Part shown: piece after piece, positions 22,560 through 34,208 of the stretch
Layout: every line of letters begins with the position of its first letter
How positions within the stretch are numbered: position 1 is the stretch's first letter
NCBI GenBank assembly: GCA_019914995.1
Contig: CM034133.1
Span: 5,456,001 to 5,520,000 of the forward strand
DNA: 64,000 nt
Source: Acanthochlamys bracteata
Taxonomy: Eukaryota; Streptophyta; Magnoliopsida; Pandanales; Velloziaceae
Direction of reading: 5' to 3'
The notes under the pieces: generated by a model
What the model saw: the letters and a program-made list of their open reading frames with translations, nothing else
What the model was told of the DNA's origin: nothing
Databases searched by the model: none
Position numbers and translations under genes: made by a program

Positions 22560-24490
22560 TCTGACCCTATTTTTTAAATTAGGTTTCTTTAACCTGTACA
22601 GTGATTTTTCTTTTACCAAAATGCTATTAATATTTCTCAACGTTTTTCATTTTCTTGTTCTTCTTTTTTTCAATAATAGTTAATTCTGCAACGCATTTAT
22701 CAAAGCTTATATGCAAGGTTTCAACGAAATAGTAATTCAAAAAAATACTTAGCCGTTTATTTACCTGTGCGGAGTAAATTCGGCACAAAGTCATGCCAAG
22801 TCTAGCATTAAAAATCTTCAAAAAAATTAAAAGAATAAACAGAAAAGATTCTCTTTAATCTCTTTGCAGACACTCTTCCACCTCATTCTCAATGATTACG
22901 CTGCTGCCCTCTTCGACATCTTCTCGCCTCTTATTCGTTTAGAAGAATAATTTCAGTAAAATATAGAAAAAAACTTAGTCAAGTAAAGTATGAATTTTTT
23001 GCTTCTTCAATTTTGTTTGATGTTTTTTTGAAAAATTAAAATAACCATCACAAACATATTCAAAGTTATATTATTTGTAAAAAATTAGTATAAAAAAATC
23101 TTAATTGAATTGTTAGAATGAAATTTTATCATTCGATAGAATAATAGTCGAATACTTGTTGAAGAAGTAGTCTTTCAAATCTTGTTTGAAGAATATCTTC
23201 CTTCGACCATTATGCTTTGACTTTTCATAGAATTGTTCGGATGAACCCACTTCTTCGAAACCCATCCTTCTAGTTCAATAATTATTTGAGCAAGTTTCGA
23301 ACTAACGTCGAGGAACCACCTTCTTTGTAATAAATCATTGTGTTAGCATGCGGGAAGTAGTTTGATATTGAAAATTCAGTAATAAATGGCTGTAATAATG
23401 AGCGGCAAGTAGTTTGAATGTCAAAATTGGAGTACTAAAATTATTGTATTAATGTGCAGCATTAGGAATGTGAAGAATATAGGGCAACCGAATATATTTG
23501 TATACTCTATTTTCTGTCTTGACTTTTAGCTCAGTAGAAGTAGACAATGTTATTTAGTATGTCAAGATAGAAAATAGAAAAAATTAATACAATCTTTTAT
23601 TACTAAGTATCCGATGTTCAAATTACTTGCCGCCTATTTGCACTTATTTATTACAAAATTTTCTATGTTCAAACTACTTGCAGCCTATTAATACAACCAT
23701 TTATTACGAAGAAGATGGTTCCTTTAAGTTAGTAGAAATCTAGTTGAACCAAAAAGGATGGGTTTCGAACAAAATAGTTATTCAAATAATTTCTCTTAAA
23801 GGTTGAAGTATAATGGTCGAGGAAGATTTTATTCAAACAAGATTCGACTAGTATTCGATTGCATGATAAAAGTTTATTGCAAAATTTAATTATTAATCTT
23901 GTGATAATTTTTTTTCCCAAACAAGGTAACTTTCAACTCTTTTTTAAGGTTTTTTTTGAAAAAAACATCAAAGAAAATTGTAGAAGCAAAATTTCATACT
24001 TTGTTTGAGTATTTTTTTAAGCATGATTTTGGTAAAATTTATTTTTTATTTGAACAAAGATGAAATAGAGGTCGAAAAATGTCTAACAATAGTCGAGGAG
24101 ACACTTGAAGAGTGGTTGCGGAGAGGTTGAAGCGGAATCTTTATTCTTTTATTTATTTTCTTAACCTCTTTGAAATTTTTTTTTTGTTAATTTTTACGTG
24201 ATTTGGTGCCGATTTTTCAAATATATAAATAGACACCTAAGTATTTTTTGAATTATTCCTTAGTCGAAATCTTTCACATATGCACTACGACTAGTTCTGC
24301 GAAACATGCTATTGTTGCAAAAAATGGAAGAAAAAGAAAAATCTAAGATTGATAAATTTAGAAATAGTTTGATCAAGTTAAGTTGAAAATGCGTTAGAAC
24401 AAATTATTTTGAGAAGTAAAATTAGAAACACATTTTTCTATAATAAAAAAGTATTTAATGAAAGAAACCCATTAATTTTTGAAGCACTAT
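22560..24490. repeat. Giant imperfect inverted repeat (foldback-like)
   Basis: The left arm (about 22560-23523) and right arm (23561 to about 24490) are reverse complements with moderate divergence and indels. Paired landmarks: ctattttctgtcttgac (ending 23523) with gtcaagatagaaaatag (from 23561); cggcaagtagtttgaa near 23402 with ttcaaattacttgccg near 23617; cgaccattatgctttgac near 23208 with gaagtataatggtcg near 23806; gaaacccatccttctag near 23258 with aggatgggtttc near 23756; and attcaaaaaaatacttag near 22735 with the complementary run near 24238. The loop is only about 37 bases. RNA read through it would form a hairpin of nearly 1 kb per arm. The divergence shows the duplication is not recent. 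The right arm stops about 60 bases before the TATA box of gene B. Confidence 0.8.
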
Positions 24491-24549
24491 AACAGAATTA
24501 ATTTTTGAAAATCATTTATACATCTTATATTAAATCGAGTAAAACGTCA

Positions 24550-24562
24550 GATATAAATATAC
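24550..24562 (+). promoter_or_regulatory. TATA box of epoxide hydrolase B
   Basis: gatataaatatac lies about 180 bases before the start codon, predicting transcription from near 24585 and a leader of about 150 bases that ends in a purine-rich run of aaagaaagaaag before the ATG. Confidence 0.5.
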
Positions 24563-24632
24563 AAAACACACGACTTTAACTGAATAAATTGTTAAAAGTT
24601 AGTCTTGCTACGGTGCATAATTCTTTTTTACT

Positions 24633-24701
24633 ATGCCTCATCCTGTCACAGGCACAAGCCTTTACGAACTCTCTAATAAAAGCCGGACAGAAGAAGATTA
24701 A
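24633..24701 (+). other. Possible upstream ORF of epoxide hydrolase B
   Basis: If transcription starts near 24585, the first ATG of the mRNA is at 24633 and opens a 22-codon frame (MPHPVTGTSLYELSNKSRT...), ending 31 bases before the main start. It could dampen translation of gene B. Its conservation is unknown. Confidence 0.3.
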
Positions 24702-24732
24702 ACCAAAAAGAAAAAGAAAAAGAAAGAAAGAA

Positions 24733-27700
24733 ATGGAAACAATCGAGCACCGTATGGTTTCCGTCAACGGAATCAACATGCACGTTGCAGAGAAGGGCGC
24801 CGGTGATGTGGTCCTGCTTCTCCACGGCTTTCCTGAGCTCTGGTACTCATGGAGGCACCAGATCCTCTCCCTCGCTGCCCGCGGCTACCGCGCCGTCGCA
24901 CCGGACCTTCGCGGCTACGGCGATACCGACGCCCCTAAAGATATCAACTCCTACACAGTCTTTCATATCGTCGGCGATCTTGTTGGGCTCATCAAATCCC
25001 TAGGCCAGGATAAAGTAAGTTTCACAATCAATCTTGTTGTTTTTTAGTTAGTTTTACCTTTAAGAGACTGTTTGCGGTTATCGGGAGAAATATCAACGAA
25101 GTTTCTAGACCAACATCAGCAGTTGCTTTCTCGCGAACTAATGATGATTATTAACTGGTTAGGAAGCTTAGCTTGTTTCTATAAGAAATATGCTGCGACT
25201 GTCTTGACATTTACAAAATTTGATGGAACTTGTGTGAAGTAGGTAGCGTTATGATAGAATTTATTGATTGCTAGCTAATAGATATAATTTGATTTCTATG
25301 AATAAAGAGAAGGGTCTCTACTTATAGTTCTAACTATTTGCTTTTGTTAAAGCAGTTCTGTAAGGATGTAATGATTGCATAACAACAACAACTTGGTCTG
25401 TTAGTTTTGTGAAAATCATAATCCTTTCTGCAAATGAATTAATAAATTAGACTGCACATAAAAGAATGATAATTTTGGATATTAACTTACATTCTAAAGT
25501 ATATTCCTTTTTTCTTTTTTTAAATAATGGAATGAAAATGCTTCCTCTTTTGGGGCATGATTAGTGGTTGCTGGATGACTGTACATTGTGGAGCAGGTTT
25601 TTGTAGTGGGGCATGACTGGGGAGCAATAGTGGCCTGGGCATTGTGTGAGCTCAGACCTGATAAGGTGCATGCTTTGGTTAACCTCAGTGTGATGTATAG
25701 CCCACGCCATCCAGTGCGTAAGCCCATTGATTTCTATAAGGCTGTATTTGGGGATGATTACTACATTGTCAGATTTCAGGTAAGTTTTCTTTTGAAATCC
25801 TAGAAGTCTTTTCTCTTATTGTATATTCACTGATTTGAGATGGGTTGTTGAAAGATTTGAAGCACCGTTAAACTGCTTATCACAGAGTATGTCTTGTTAG
25901 GTTCTTTTTTATGTAGTAGGGGCTTTTGTTACGTTACAACTGCAGCTTGCGAACTCAATTCCTGTGGAGCCTAGATCTGGAATATTTTACATTTCCCTAA
26001 TTTGTGTGGGTTTCTTGTTATTTACTGATTACTTTGGTGTTTTTTTCTTTTGTATGGAGCATAAATAAAAAACTTCATATATTTGAAACTTAAACAAGTT
26101 ATATAAGTTTTTATCTTTAAATGTTTTAGCATGATTTTGAATTTTAGTTGTAGTATGCATTTATCCAGCATTTGTTCTAACAAAAATTTGCACTATTAAA
26201 TTTAGCTTCACTTAGGGGTCGTTTGGGGTTGCTTAAAATAAGGTGTTTTTTTTTGAAAAGGAGCTTATTTTGAGGCTTTTCAAGAAATATGCTTGTCTCT
26301 GATTAGCTTAAAAAAATAATAAAAATTACACATATACTAATTTTATGATGTACATTTCAACTATGTGGTCTAAACTTTAAAAGAAAATTGTAAAGCCCAA
26401 AAAATTCTGTTTTGGGCTCTACCGAGGGATTGCGTCTGGGAGAAGCATCCAAAATGCACCCCCAAAGCACACCTTAATCTTTTCTTTTGGCATTATACAA
26501 TCTTCTTTTTGGTAAATTTTAAAACTTAAATATCAATTTTCATTAGAAGAGTTAAAAGCAAATGGAACATGAAAGCTGAACGAAAAGAAGCAAATCAATT
26601 ATTTTTGTTAGATTAAACCAACAAAGAGATTCCACAACCTAAATAAAAATATTCTACAAATAATAAAGCAATAAGAAAGGCTTGTGTTTAATGGCCTCTG
26701 AGCTCCACAAAATCAACCGTTGCTTCGTTCTTGTATATCATCCATTTTATTAAAGCTTCAAATCTTACATTAAGCATTCCTTTCTCTATTTTTCAAGAAA
26801 AGATGTTACCACATAAACTTAAGATGAAGAGGTCAGAAGTTTTTCTTTTGGATAAAAGACGTTTGAGCTTGAAGTTATTTGAAACCAATAATAGATTCTA
26901 TCTCCTTTCTTCTTTGGACAACTGTTAATTTTCTAATTGGTCCTTCCGTCATATTTGAATCAAATTGTTTACGAACAGTAGTTGTAATTGTTCCACAAAT
27001 GATTGTTCATGAAGTTCAATATTTTTTGTGACCGGCTACAACGTGGATTTGTTTTCTTTTGTGTAGTGAGAGTCACTTTCAATGGCTTTTGATTTTTCGG
27101 TTTGTTGTGCCTATCTCCATCCTGAACTTGAACTGCTGCTTATAGTTAGAATAAACCTACATGATTTTTCGGTTTCTTAGAAACATGGAAGTAACACTAA
27201 CCTTTTGTTCATCTAAGAGGATTTCATCGAATATTTGTTTGTTATGATCTATAGGATCCGGGAGTAGCTGAAGCTGAATTTGCTCGCATTAGTACTGAAT
27301 TGATGCTTAAGAAGTTCTTGACATACCACAGCCCAACACCTCTCATAGTGCCCAAGGAAAAGGGTTTTGGTGGCTCTCCTTATACGCAAGTGAAGTTGCC
27401 CTCATGGTTGTCTGAAGAAGATATCAACTACTATACTAAAAAATTTGAGAAATCAGGTTTTACTGGCGGAATGAACTACTATCGATGCATGAATCTGTAA
27501 GTACCATCCAACATGCTCTTATATTAGTTTATGTGCCAGTCATGCGTATCACTATTTTTACATATTTCCATTAAATGTAGCCTTATCCATAGTATTGCAT
27601 ATTACTTTCTGGAAATTGTTTATTTTCTTTCCTAAATAATCTATACTTACCTTCAAAGTTTCTATGAGACATAATCCTTAACTTAGTAATCCTGGAGTTG

Positions 27701-29643
27701 ATTTTAGTGCCTCTTTTGTTAAAACAATTTATACATGAGTCGACATAAGCCACCCAATATGCCCTTCTCTAGTATATCTTGGTCATGCTTGTTGCTCCTT
27801 GTTTTAGCATTTTTAAGTGACTAGTTTCGTTTCAATATATTGAAATGAAGTCATTTTTTGTTGCTACTTGGTAGACAATGGAAGGTGTCTTTTGAATTAT
27901 CTATTATAGATAAAGTAATCTCATGTTCATTTTCTGATCTTTTGTTTTCATGGTCAGCTGCTTCATTTGAACTGACAGTGCAGCTGTAGAGTGCCTCTTC
28001 CTCGTCTTCGTGCTTCCAAGTTTCGATCATATATTGCAAATGTCAACCACTTTTTTTGGTTATTCCTCATTTCAGAATTTATAGGAGCAGTATGAAATCT
28101 ACCTTTTCTTCTTTTTCATTCTAATTTCTCACTTCACTCTATGCAGTGTATTGGCAAGCAATAATCACGAAAGTTTTGAGGCTTCCAAGCCTTTTGTGTT
28201 CGTAGAAAAAATTCATTGTTATTAATAGTGCATCTTAAACAAATTAGAGAAAATTTTATAAAATGAAAACACATGTATGTATCAAAAGATCACTTAATGA
28301 ACATAAGTAGCTACTTACCTAGTGAATTACTCCAGATTATCAGACAAGAGTTCCTTGAAGCTAGTATTGTAACAAACTTAACTATTAAGTTTATGTAGAA
28401 AGTTCTTACGCCTTTTGATTATTGAACTAGACAGCATTTAGTTACAAAAACTCTATATGTCACACAACTTCTGCTGCCTTTAGTGGATATAAAACTTCTT
28501 GTTTAAACCATGCCATACTAGCCAGAAACTGATCCATCTCGAGAAGTCGTAATTTCAGTTACTCAAAATACAGTACTTAGGTTTTCTACTGGTTTTCTTT
28601 TTATAGATTTGATTTCATAAGTGTAACATTCTGCAGTAGGTGTACTTTTCTTTTAGCAGAGATGGTGGCAAGTGGTCTTTCACACTATGAGGACAGATTA
28701 CTGACAAAGATATACAAGAATATTTCTGTTTCTCGTTAGAAGAATATTCACAGTACATCTGAAGAAACACAGTTCAAATGTTAATTCATCTAATGGAATT
28801 TAAGTTGAAACAGGTAGGCTAGAAGAAATTTTCTAGCAGAGGTGCAACGGGTGGTTGTTGTCCACTTCCAATATTTGAAGGGCCAGATCACCTGACAAAA
28901 ACTTTTACCTGTATTATAAGAACTGTGTTTCTAATTAGAAAAAATATATTTACAGTACATCCAGACAGTTCGAATTCGAATTTGTCTGGTGGACTGTCTC
29001 ATGACCTGGTCATGCGTTGTTTATATGTTTTCAGGATTTGGCATGTTTATTAATTTGAGTAAATCTAACATTTGTCAGGATCTCTGCTTTTAAGAATTAT
29101 ACGTCCACCTTATATAATGATTTAATAGAAAGTGTGTGGGATCTTGGTCACAAATTTCTAACGCAACTTTGCTTGAAGATTGTTTACACAGTCTTGGTGA
29201 GAGAAACTGGGAGCAGTTAAGTGTACTTGAGCTTCTTCTTTTGTTCTCTCCTTTAGGAGATATCTAGAACCAAATTGCGAAGCATGTCTTATTCTAGTGC
29301 CATATACAGAAATTGTTACTGAAGTTCTTTTTTCTTGACTGTGTTATTATTATTGTTCAGGAATTGGGATCTCATGGCACCATGGTCTGGGAAACCCATT
29401 GAGGTACCTGTTAAGTTTATTGTCGGAGACCAGGACCTTGCCTATCACATCCCTGGAGTGCAAGATTACATATGCAAAGGTAGATACAAAAAACATGTTC
29501 CCTTCCTCCAAGATTTGGTTATCATGAAAGGAGTAGGCCACTTCATTAACCAGGAAAAGCCTGATGAAATCTCGGATCATATACATGATTTCATTCAAAA
29601 TACCCCAAAACAGTCTACTGAAGCATTTAGTTGCAAATTGTAA
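24733..29643 (+). CDS. Soluble epoxide hydrolase B, with PTS1-like C-terminus
   Basis: Alpha/beta-hydrolase-fold epoxide hydrolase of 329 aa, a paralogue of gene A. Exons are 24733-25014, 25597-25779, 27255-27496 and 29361-29643; introns are 582, 1475 and 1864 bases with consensus GT-AG sites. I chose METIEHRMVSVNG as the start because plant homologues begin there, although the frame is open further upstream through a Lys/Arg-rich stretch. Residues: HGFP 31-34, nucleophile Asp101 (GHDWGA), lid Tyr150 and Tyr231, Asp261, His296 (VGHF). Each is offset by exactly four from the StEH1 catalytic residues, so the protein is predicted active. The C-terminal tail extends past gene A and ends AFSCKL. 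The -CKL tripeptide fits the plant peroxisomal PTS1 pattern, and peroxisomal soluble epoxide hydrolases are known in plants. Intron 2 carries a MITE, and intron 3 a diverged internal duplication. Confidence 0.94.
26212..26476. mobile_element. Tourist-like MITE in intron 2 of epoxide hydrolase B
   Basis: The element is 26215-26473 (259 bp). The left tip is GGGGTCGTTTGGGG and the right tip reverse-complemented is GGTGTGCTTTGGGGG. TTA lies on both sides (26212-26214, 26474-26476), the standard duplication for Tourist/PIF-type MITEs. No coding content. Confidence 0.8.
28610..28990. repeat. Diverged direct duplication in intron 3 of epoxide hydrolase B
   Basis: A block around 28650-28770 (tagcagagatggtggcaag, ttctcgttagaagaata, cagtacatctgaagaa) recurs at about 28830-28970 (tagcagaggtgcaacggg, ttctaattagaaaaaatata, cagtacatccagac). 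The spacing is about 180 bases. It is intronic with no coding meaning. Confidence 0.55.
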
Positions 29644-30469
29644 TTAGTTTGTAAGATGTCGACCTATTAGCGAAGTGCCTGCAAACGGATGTTTACGCTT
29701 TTGTATGCTATATTGTCACTGGTCCTGGAATTTGTGAATCAGTTAGGTGCCCATTGCATATTTGTACAGAACTACTGTTTCTGCAGAGAAAATATACTAA
29801 ACTCCGTATCTAATAGAGTTTCTTGTTTGTTTGGAACCGTACATAGAGAAAAATTGATAAGTAGGTATGCCACGCTGTTTGAATATTCCCCATCCAAGTG
29901 TAATAACCTTACCAACTAAGCGTGGGTTTTTTTTTGCAAAAATTAAGTTTATAGAAATGAGTTTGTAAAAACTGAACAATTTAAAAAATAACATTTGAAA
30001 GTGTGCTTATTTTTTATTTGAAGTGAGATTAAAAGTGAAGTGTTTAGATTTATATTTTGATTTCTGAAAGTAGAATTTTTGGCCAAAAAAATTTAACTAA
30101 ATTTTTATATTTATTATTTTTAAAAAATGTGTTAAAAGTATAGTTTTCGATCGAATATAATGAGTTAAAAGCGTGTACTAAAAGGAAAAGGACAAATTTT
30201 AGTTCAAATCTGATCTCTTAAATCACAGCAAGCACCTTCGAATATATCGTATCACTAATTATCTTATCCGTCTATCCGAGTGAGCTTTTACTGTTCATGT
30301 GGAGAAGGTTTTGGTTTGAGGATTAGGGCAGCGTCTGTTAAGTAAAACGGCTGATAGCTAGAAAATATGTTAAGTTCGTAGTTTCCTTGTATATGTTCAA
30401 AAATATAAAAAGCTCAAGAAAATCCAAATTACAAAATTCTAGTTTCTAATTTAAAACACTACTAAGGAA
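29644..30469. other. 3' flank of epoxide hydrolase B and unassigned spacer
   Basis: 3' UTR is expected to about 29850. From 29930 the DNA is AT-rich with aaagtg words resembling MITE borders (29990-30160). No gene is seen. Confidence 0.4.
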
Positions 30470-31029
30470 AAGGGAGCGTTTAAAAGTGATTTTGAAATAA
30501 AATATTTATGGAATGAACTTTTAGAAAAAAAAAAGCTTTTAAAAATGGAGAAAAAAATAGTTTTTATAAAAAGATGGTTGGAAGTGTTTTTGAATAAAGT
30601 GCTTTTCAATTAGAGGATATATATGACTAGATTATCTTTTGTTGTATAGTAATTGATGTATATTTTACTATGGCATGTTCTTGAATAAAATATTTATTAA
30701 AAATATTATATTCAATAGAATGACTTTGAATTTATTTTTCTTTTAAAATTAAAACACTCAAATTAAATTATTTTATATAAATACTTGTTTAAATTAAAAT
30801 TATTTAATAGAAGATTTTTTATTATATTCTTTTTTAATATAATTTATTTATCTAAGCACTCATAATTTTAAAATATCCAAATAATAATGCATATAAAACT
30901 TTGAAGTTTTGAAGAATATTCTTTTTCTCGTTAAATATTTACAAGAGTATGAACAAATAGTCACACATTCGTTAAAAATAGTTATCATTTGACATTCTTA
31001 TAATAATATCATCGCGATATAAATATCAG

Positions 31030-32329
31030 TCTGAAATGCTTTCATCAGCATCTATCTTTACCGATGTAATATCGGACGTACTACACGATACTTCTACGGT
31101 TGATAAATAAAACTTTTACGTTCTTCAACTAAGAATGCATCATTGTATCTGCCTTGCTTTCTGATGAAATTATGAGTTATCATTGAAACAATAATAATAT
31201 CTCATTAAATATCAAGTGACATGGCGGCATACTTTCTAAAATTTTAAATCGATCTTTCTATACGCCAAACGTACGTTTAATAATACTTCTGTAGGAAAAA
31301 TGGAGTCGGTTAAAATGTTCTTTTAGCCCCTTGGTTTCCGTAGCTGAGCTATACTTGCACATCGAAAGTCGCTCAGATGATATGTTATGTCTTCACCTGT
31401 ATAGGACGCTATCTAACTTGATTTGTGTCGATAACTGGCATCCATCAGGTAATACTTATTGCCTGAAGGACGAGAAAAGTCATACTCTGAGTTGTATAAT
31501 GATTCGTTGAAAATTTTTATGTTGTGAGCACTTCCCTCCCATCCAGCGAATACAAAGGTGCATCACATGTTAAAATCATAGACAGCGAGAATATTCTGAG
31601 TAGTATACCGTTTACGGCCAATATAAGATATCTGCTCTGCAAGCAGCAGTATAATCTTTATATGAGTTCCGTTAATTGCTTTAATATAATCTTGCAAAAA
31701 TATTTCAATGATTAAATTAACAAAAATAAATTACTCGCATTGTAAGAAATAGTCGTTGATAATGGGAAATACATCGCTTATTTAAAACCATGGAAGATAT
31801 TATGTGTCTCTGGTTTGTGACAGATTACCCCTTTATATTATCGGTGATGTGCTCTAAATAAATGTTTTGATAATCATAGTTTAGCTTCCAACACCTTACA
31901 AAAATGCCTAGAAATTGTTTCTTGAGAGTGATTAAACATCTCTTGAATTAATTTATTTGTAGAGTCGTGGCCTTAAGACAAAAGAAATATTATAAAATTC
32001 TCCTCGTGCGCTGTTAATCTAGTTTGTTGTAAACTATAGTCATCTATCAAGCATTGGCAGAATGCTAAATAAAATCTTTCCTCATACAAAAATTTGAGTA
32101 GTAGCGAATGTCGGAACTAGCTAATATTTTCAGAATAAATCGATAATCTGTGCGTAAAGATGTATGTCACGAATTTTTTATCTTTATGTACACATAGTGC
32201 ATGACAACCAGCCTGTTTTATGAGTTGTGTCCATCCATCTTCACTTTGGTTATTCTCATCATTTTTAGAAATTGAACATGAAGGCATACAAACATCTATT
32301 TCATCCAAAAAAGGCATGCAAACATTCAT
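31030..32329 (-). pseudogene. PIF/Harbinger transposase remnant
   Basis: On the minus strand the reading starts near 32329 (MNVCMPFLDEIDV). Downstream, pieces in shifting frames match the family: a NHSQETISRHF segment near 31900, an AINGTHI-like stretch carrying the first Asp near 31690, a diverged GWEGS(A)H-like stretch near 31540, a YYLMDAxYR-like stretch near 31440, then EDITYHLSDFRCAS and FNRLHFSYRSIIKRTFGV with the catalytic Glu position replaced by Lys (IIKRTFGV instead of the usual IERTFGV). Stops occur throughout. It is more decayed than the copy at 8271, but it retains the RTFGV segment missing there. Confidence 0.75.
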
Positions 32330-32689
32330 TGCATTATCTGAACAATCTATTTAACTATAAATACAGCAATTAGTATTTAAAAATAATCACAATATAAATA
32401 ATAAAATTACCATAAACACTTCATGAATTGAACAAACACTGGTTTTAAATAATATTATTACAAGCACAAATTCAAATTCAACAAGCAAATATAAAACTTC
32501 AGTTCATTAAGATGAAAACAATAAATAATTAGTACGCTGACAGCTAAACAGTCATAACGATACAAAATAATTAAACTCCTCATAATATGACAACACAAAT
32601 AACACAACCTCACGATGTTTCCCTCAAATACTCATAATTAAACTCTAGCCATGCCTAACGACTTGCGTCGTCTGCCTGATTTAAAAAGG

Positions 32690-34208
32690 CATAATTATTA
32701 GTTTGTTTTGTTAGAAGATTTATAGTGTAGCTCTAAAATCTCGTGCCCAAATTGATTCTACTTTTTAGCCATTTTGTTAAGACTACACATGCATTTTGAT
32801 AATTGTTTGGAGGTCCTACTTCTGCTCCCATATGCGCTGTCAACTCGGTTGAATTTATTACATTAGCAAGTGTATCCAAACTTTTCTGCAGAAACCGCCT
32901 TCTCTTTGCTGCATTGGAAACAAGTCTTGAGCTCGAAGAAAATAAGTCTTTCTTAGTAGCAACAACTAGTGGCGGTCGATCACCAAGAGCATAATCACTA
33001 CTAGTCTATTACCACTGTTTTCTTGGGTCGGAGTACCTTCACCTACAACACCTTTCCCAACTTGTGCTGCTGACTTTCCTCTCATAGATTTAAAACTCGA
33101 CTCGGACTGGCCGGGTCGAACCGAAAACCGGCGATTCGGCATCAATTCCGGGTAGAGTTAATATAAAATCGGGTCGCGCAAGCGACCTGGGTCGATCCGG
33201 TTTTAGTATTTAAAAAAAATAAAAAATATATATATTTATTTATTTAAAATAGAAAAGTATTTTTATTAGTATTTTAAAATGTGCACTTTATTGAATACTC
33301 TTCCATTTCTAATTTATTTTTTTAATTTTTATATTTTATTAGAAATTAATAAATAAATAAAATATAGTATAGATAATTTATTTTTTGTAATGCATATAAT
33401 ATAGAAATTTTACTATATGTTAGGCTATTTGACTATTGTCTTAAGTACTATAGATAAGAAAAAATATATATAATTTTAAAAATATATTCAATATTTTCAT
33501 ATACAATTATTTTGTAATTTTTTAATAGTTGATATTGAAAATACTATATAATACATATAATTATATTTATATATTAATATTTATTTAATAAATTTAATTT
33601 GACCCAGTGGGTCGACCCGATGACCCGTCCGGTTATCCAGTGACCCGGTAACTTTTTCGGATCATACACCGGGTCGGTTTTTAAAACTATGCTTCCTCTA
33701 CGATCCGACGCAATAATGTTTTGTAATAACTTCCGTATTAATCACGAATTAGGGATAATTCCTACTCTTAAACTTCTTCAACTTATAGTTAGCCTATTCA
33801 AATAACAAAACATCAGCAAAATACTAAAATTGGAATATATAATAAACACAGTTAATAAATAACAAGCAACCAATGTAGCTTAATCCTTGCATCCACCACT
33901 CATCATCAACAATGATCGTATTGTTTGCAGCATCTTATCCAAACCTGACTCACCGAAGATTAATTTTTTATAAAGGGACTAGTCAGTTTTCATACTAACT
34001 CAATGGTTTTGAATTGTTATTTCTCATATGTCACCCTAAAGTATTCGTTGAATGCATGACGGATATTATCCCAACCCTTTGTATTGAAATGTGTTGTCGG
34101 CTTACTATCCTTCAATATCTCTTCTTCGCAAAGTTCAACAAACTTTCTACAATAAGTATCTAAGTAGTGGGCAACTTCACTACGACGTTTCTTCCTTAGC
34201 GTAGGCAT
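32690..34208 (-). pseudogene. Harbinger ORF1 (Myb/SANT-like) remnant, split by an insertion
   Basis: The N-terminal part at 34208-34017 is open: a basic MPTLRKKRRSE start, then FVELCEEEILK, TTHFNTKGWDNI and FNEYFRVTYEK, matching the plant Myb/SANT-like domain found in Harbinger ORF1. A LKNHWDSMK-like stretch follows after a frameshift. The C-terminal part (about 33070-32700, minus strand) reads AAKRRRFLQKSLDTLANVIN and NNYQNACVVLTKWLKS. The 609-bp family B element at 33083-33691 separates the halves. Confidence 0.7.
33075..33699. mobile_element. hAT-like non-autonomous element, family B, nested copy
   Basis: The element is 33083-33691 (609 bp). The left end is CATAGATTTAAAACTCG and the right end reverse-complemented is CATAGTTTTAAAAACCG. 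Flanks TTTCCTCT and CTTCCTCT match in 7 of 8 bases. The terminal regions are rich in gggtcg/cgaccc words, the centre is strongly AT-rich, and there is no coding capacity. Since it interrupts the second Harbinger ORF1, it is the younger insertion. Confidence 0.8.

Noticed and set aside
24589-24732. Lys/Arg-rich N-terminal extension of epoxide hydrolase B
   Set aside because: The extension has no ATG at its start and the family begins at METIEH; it is better explained as a purine-rich leader.
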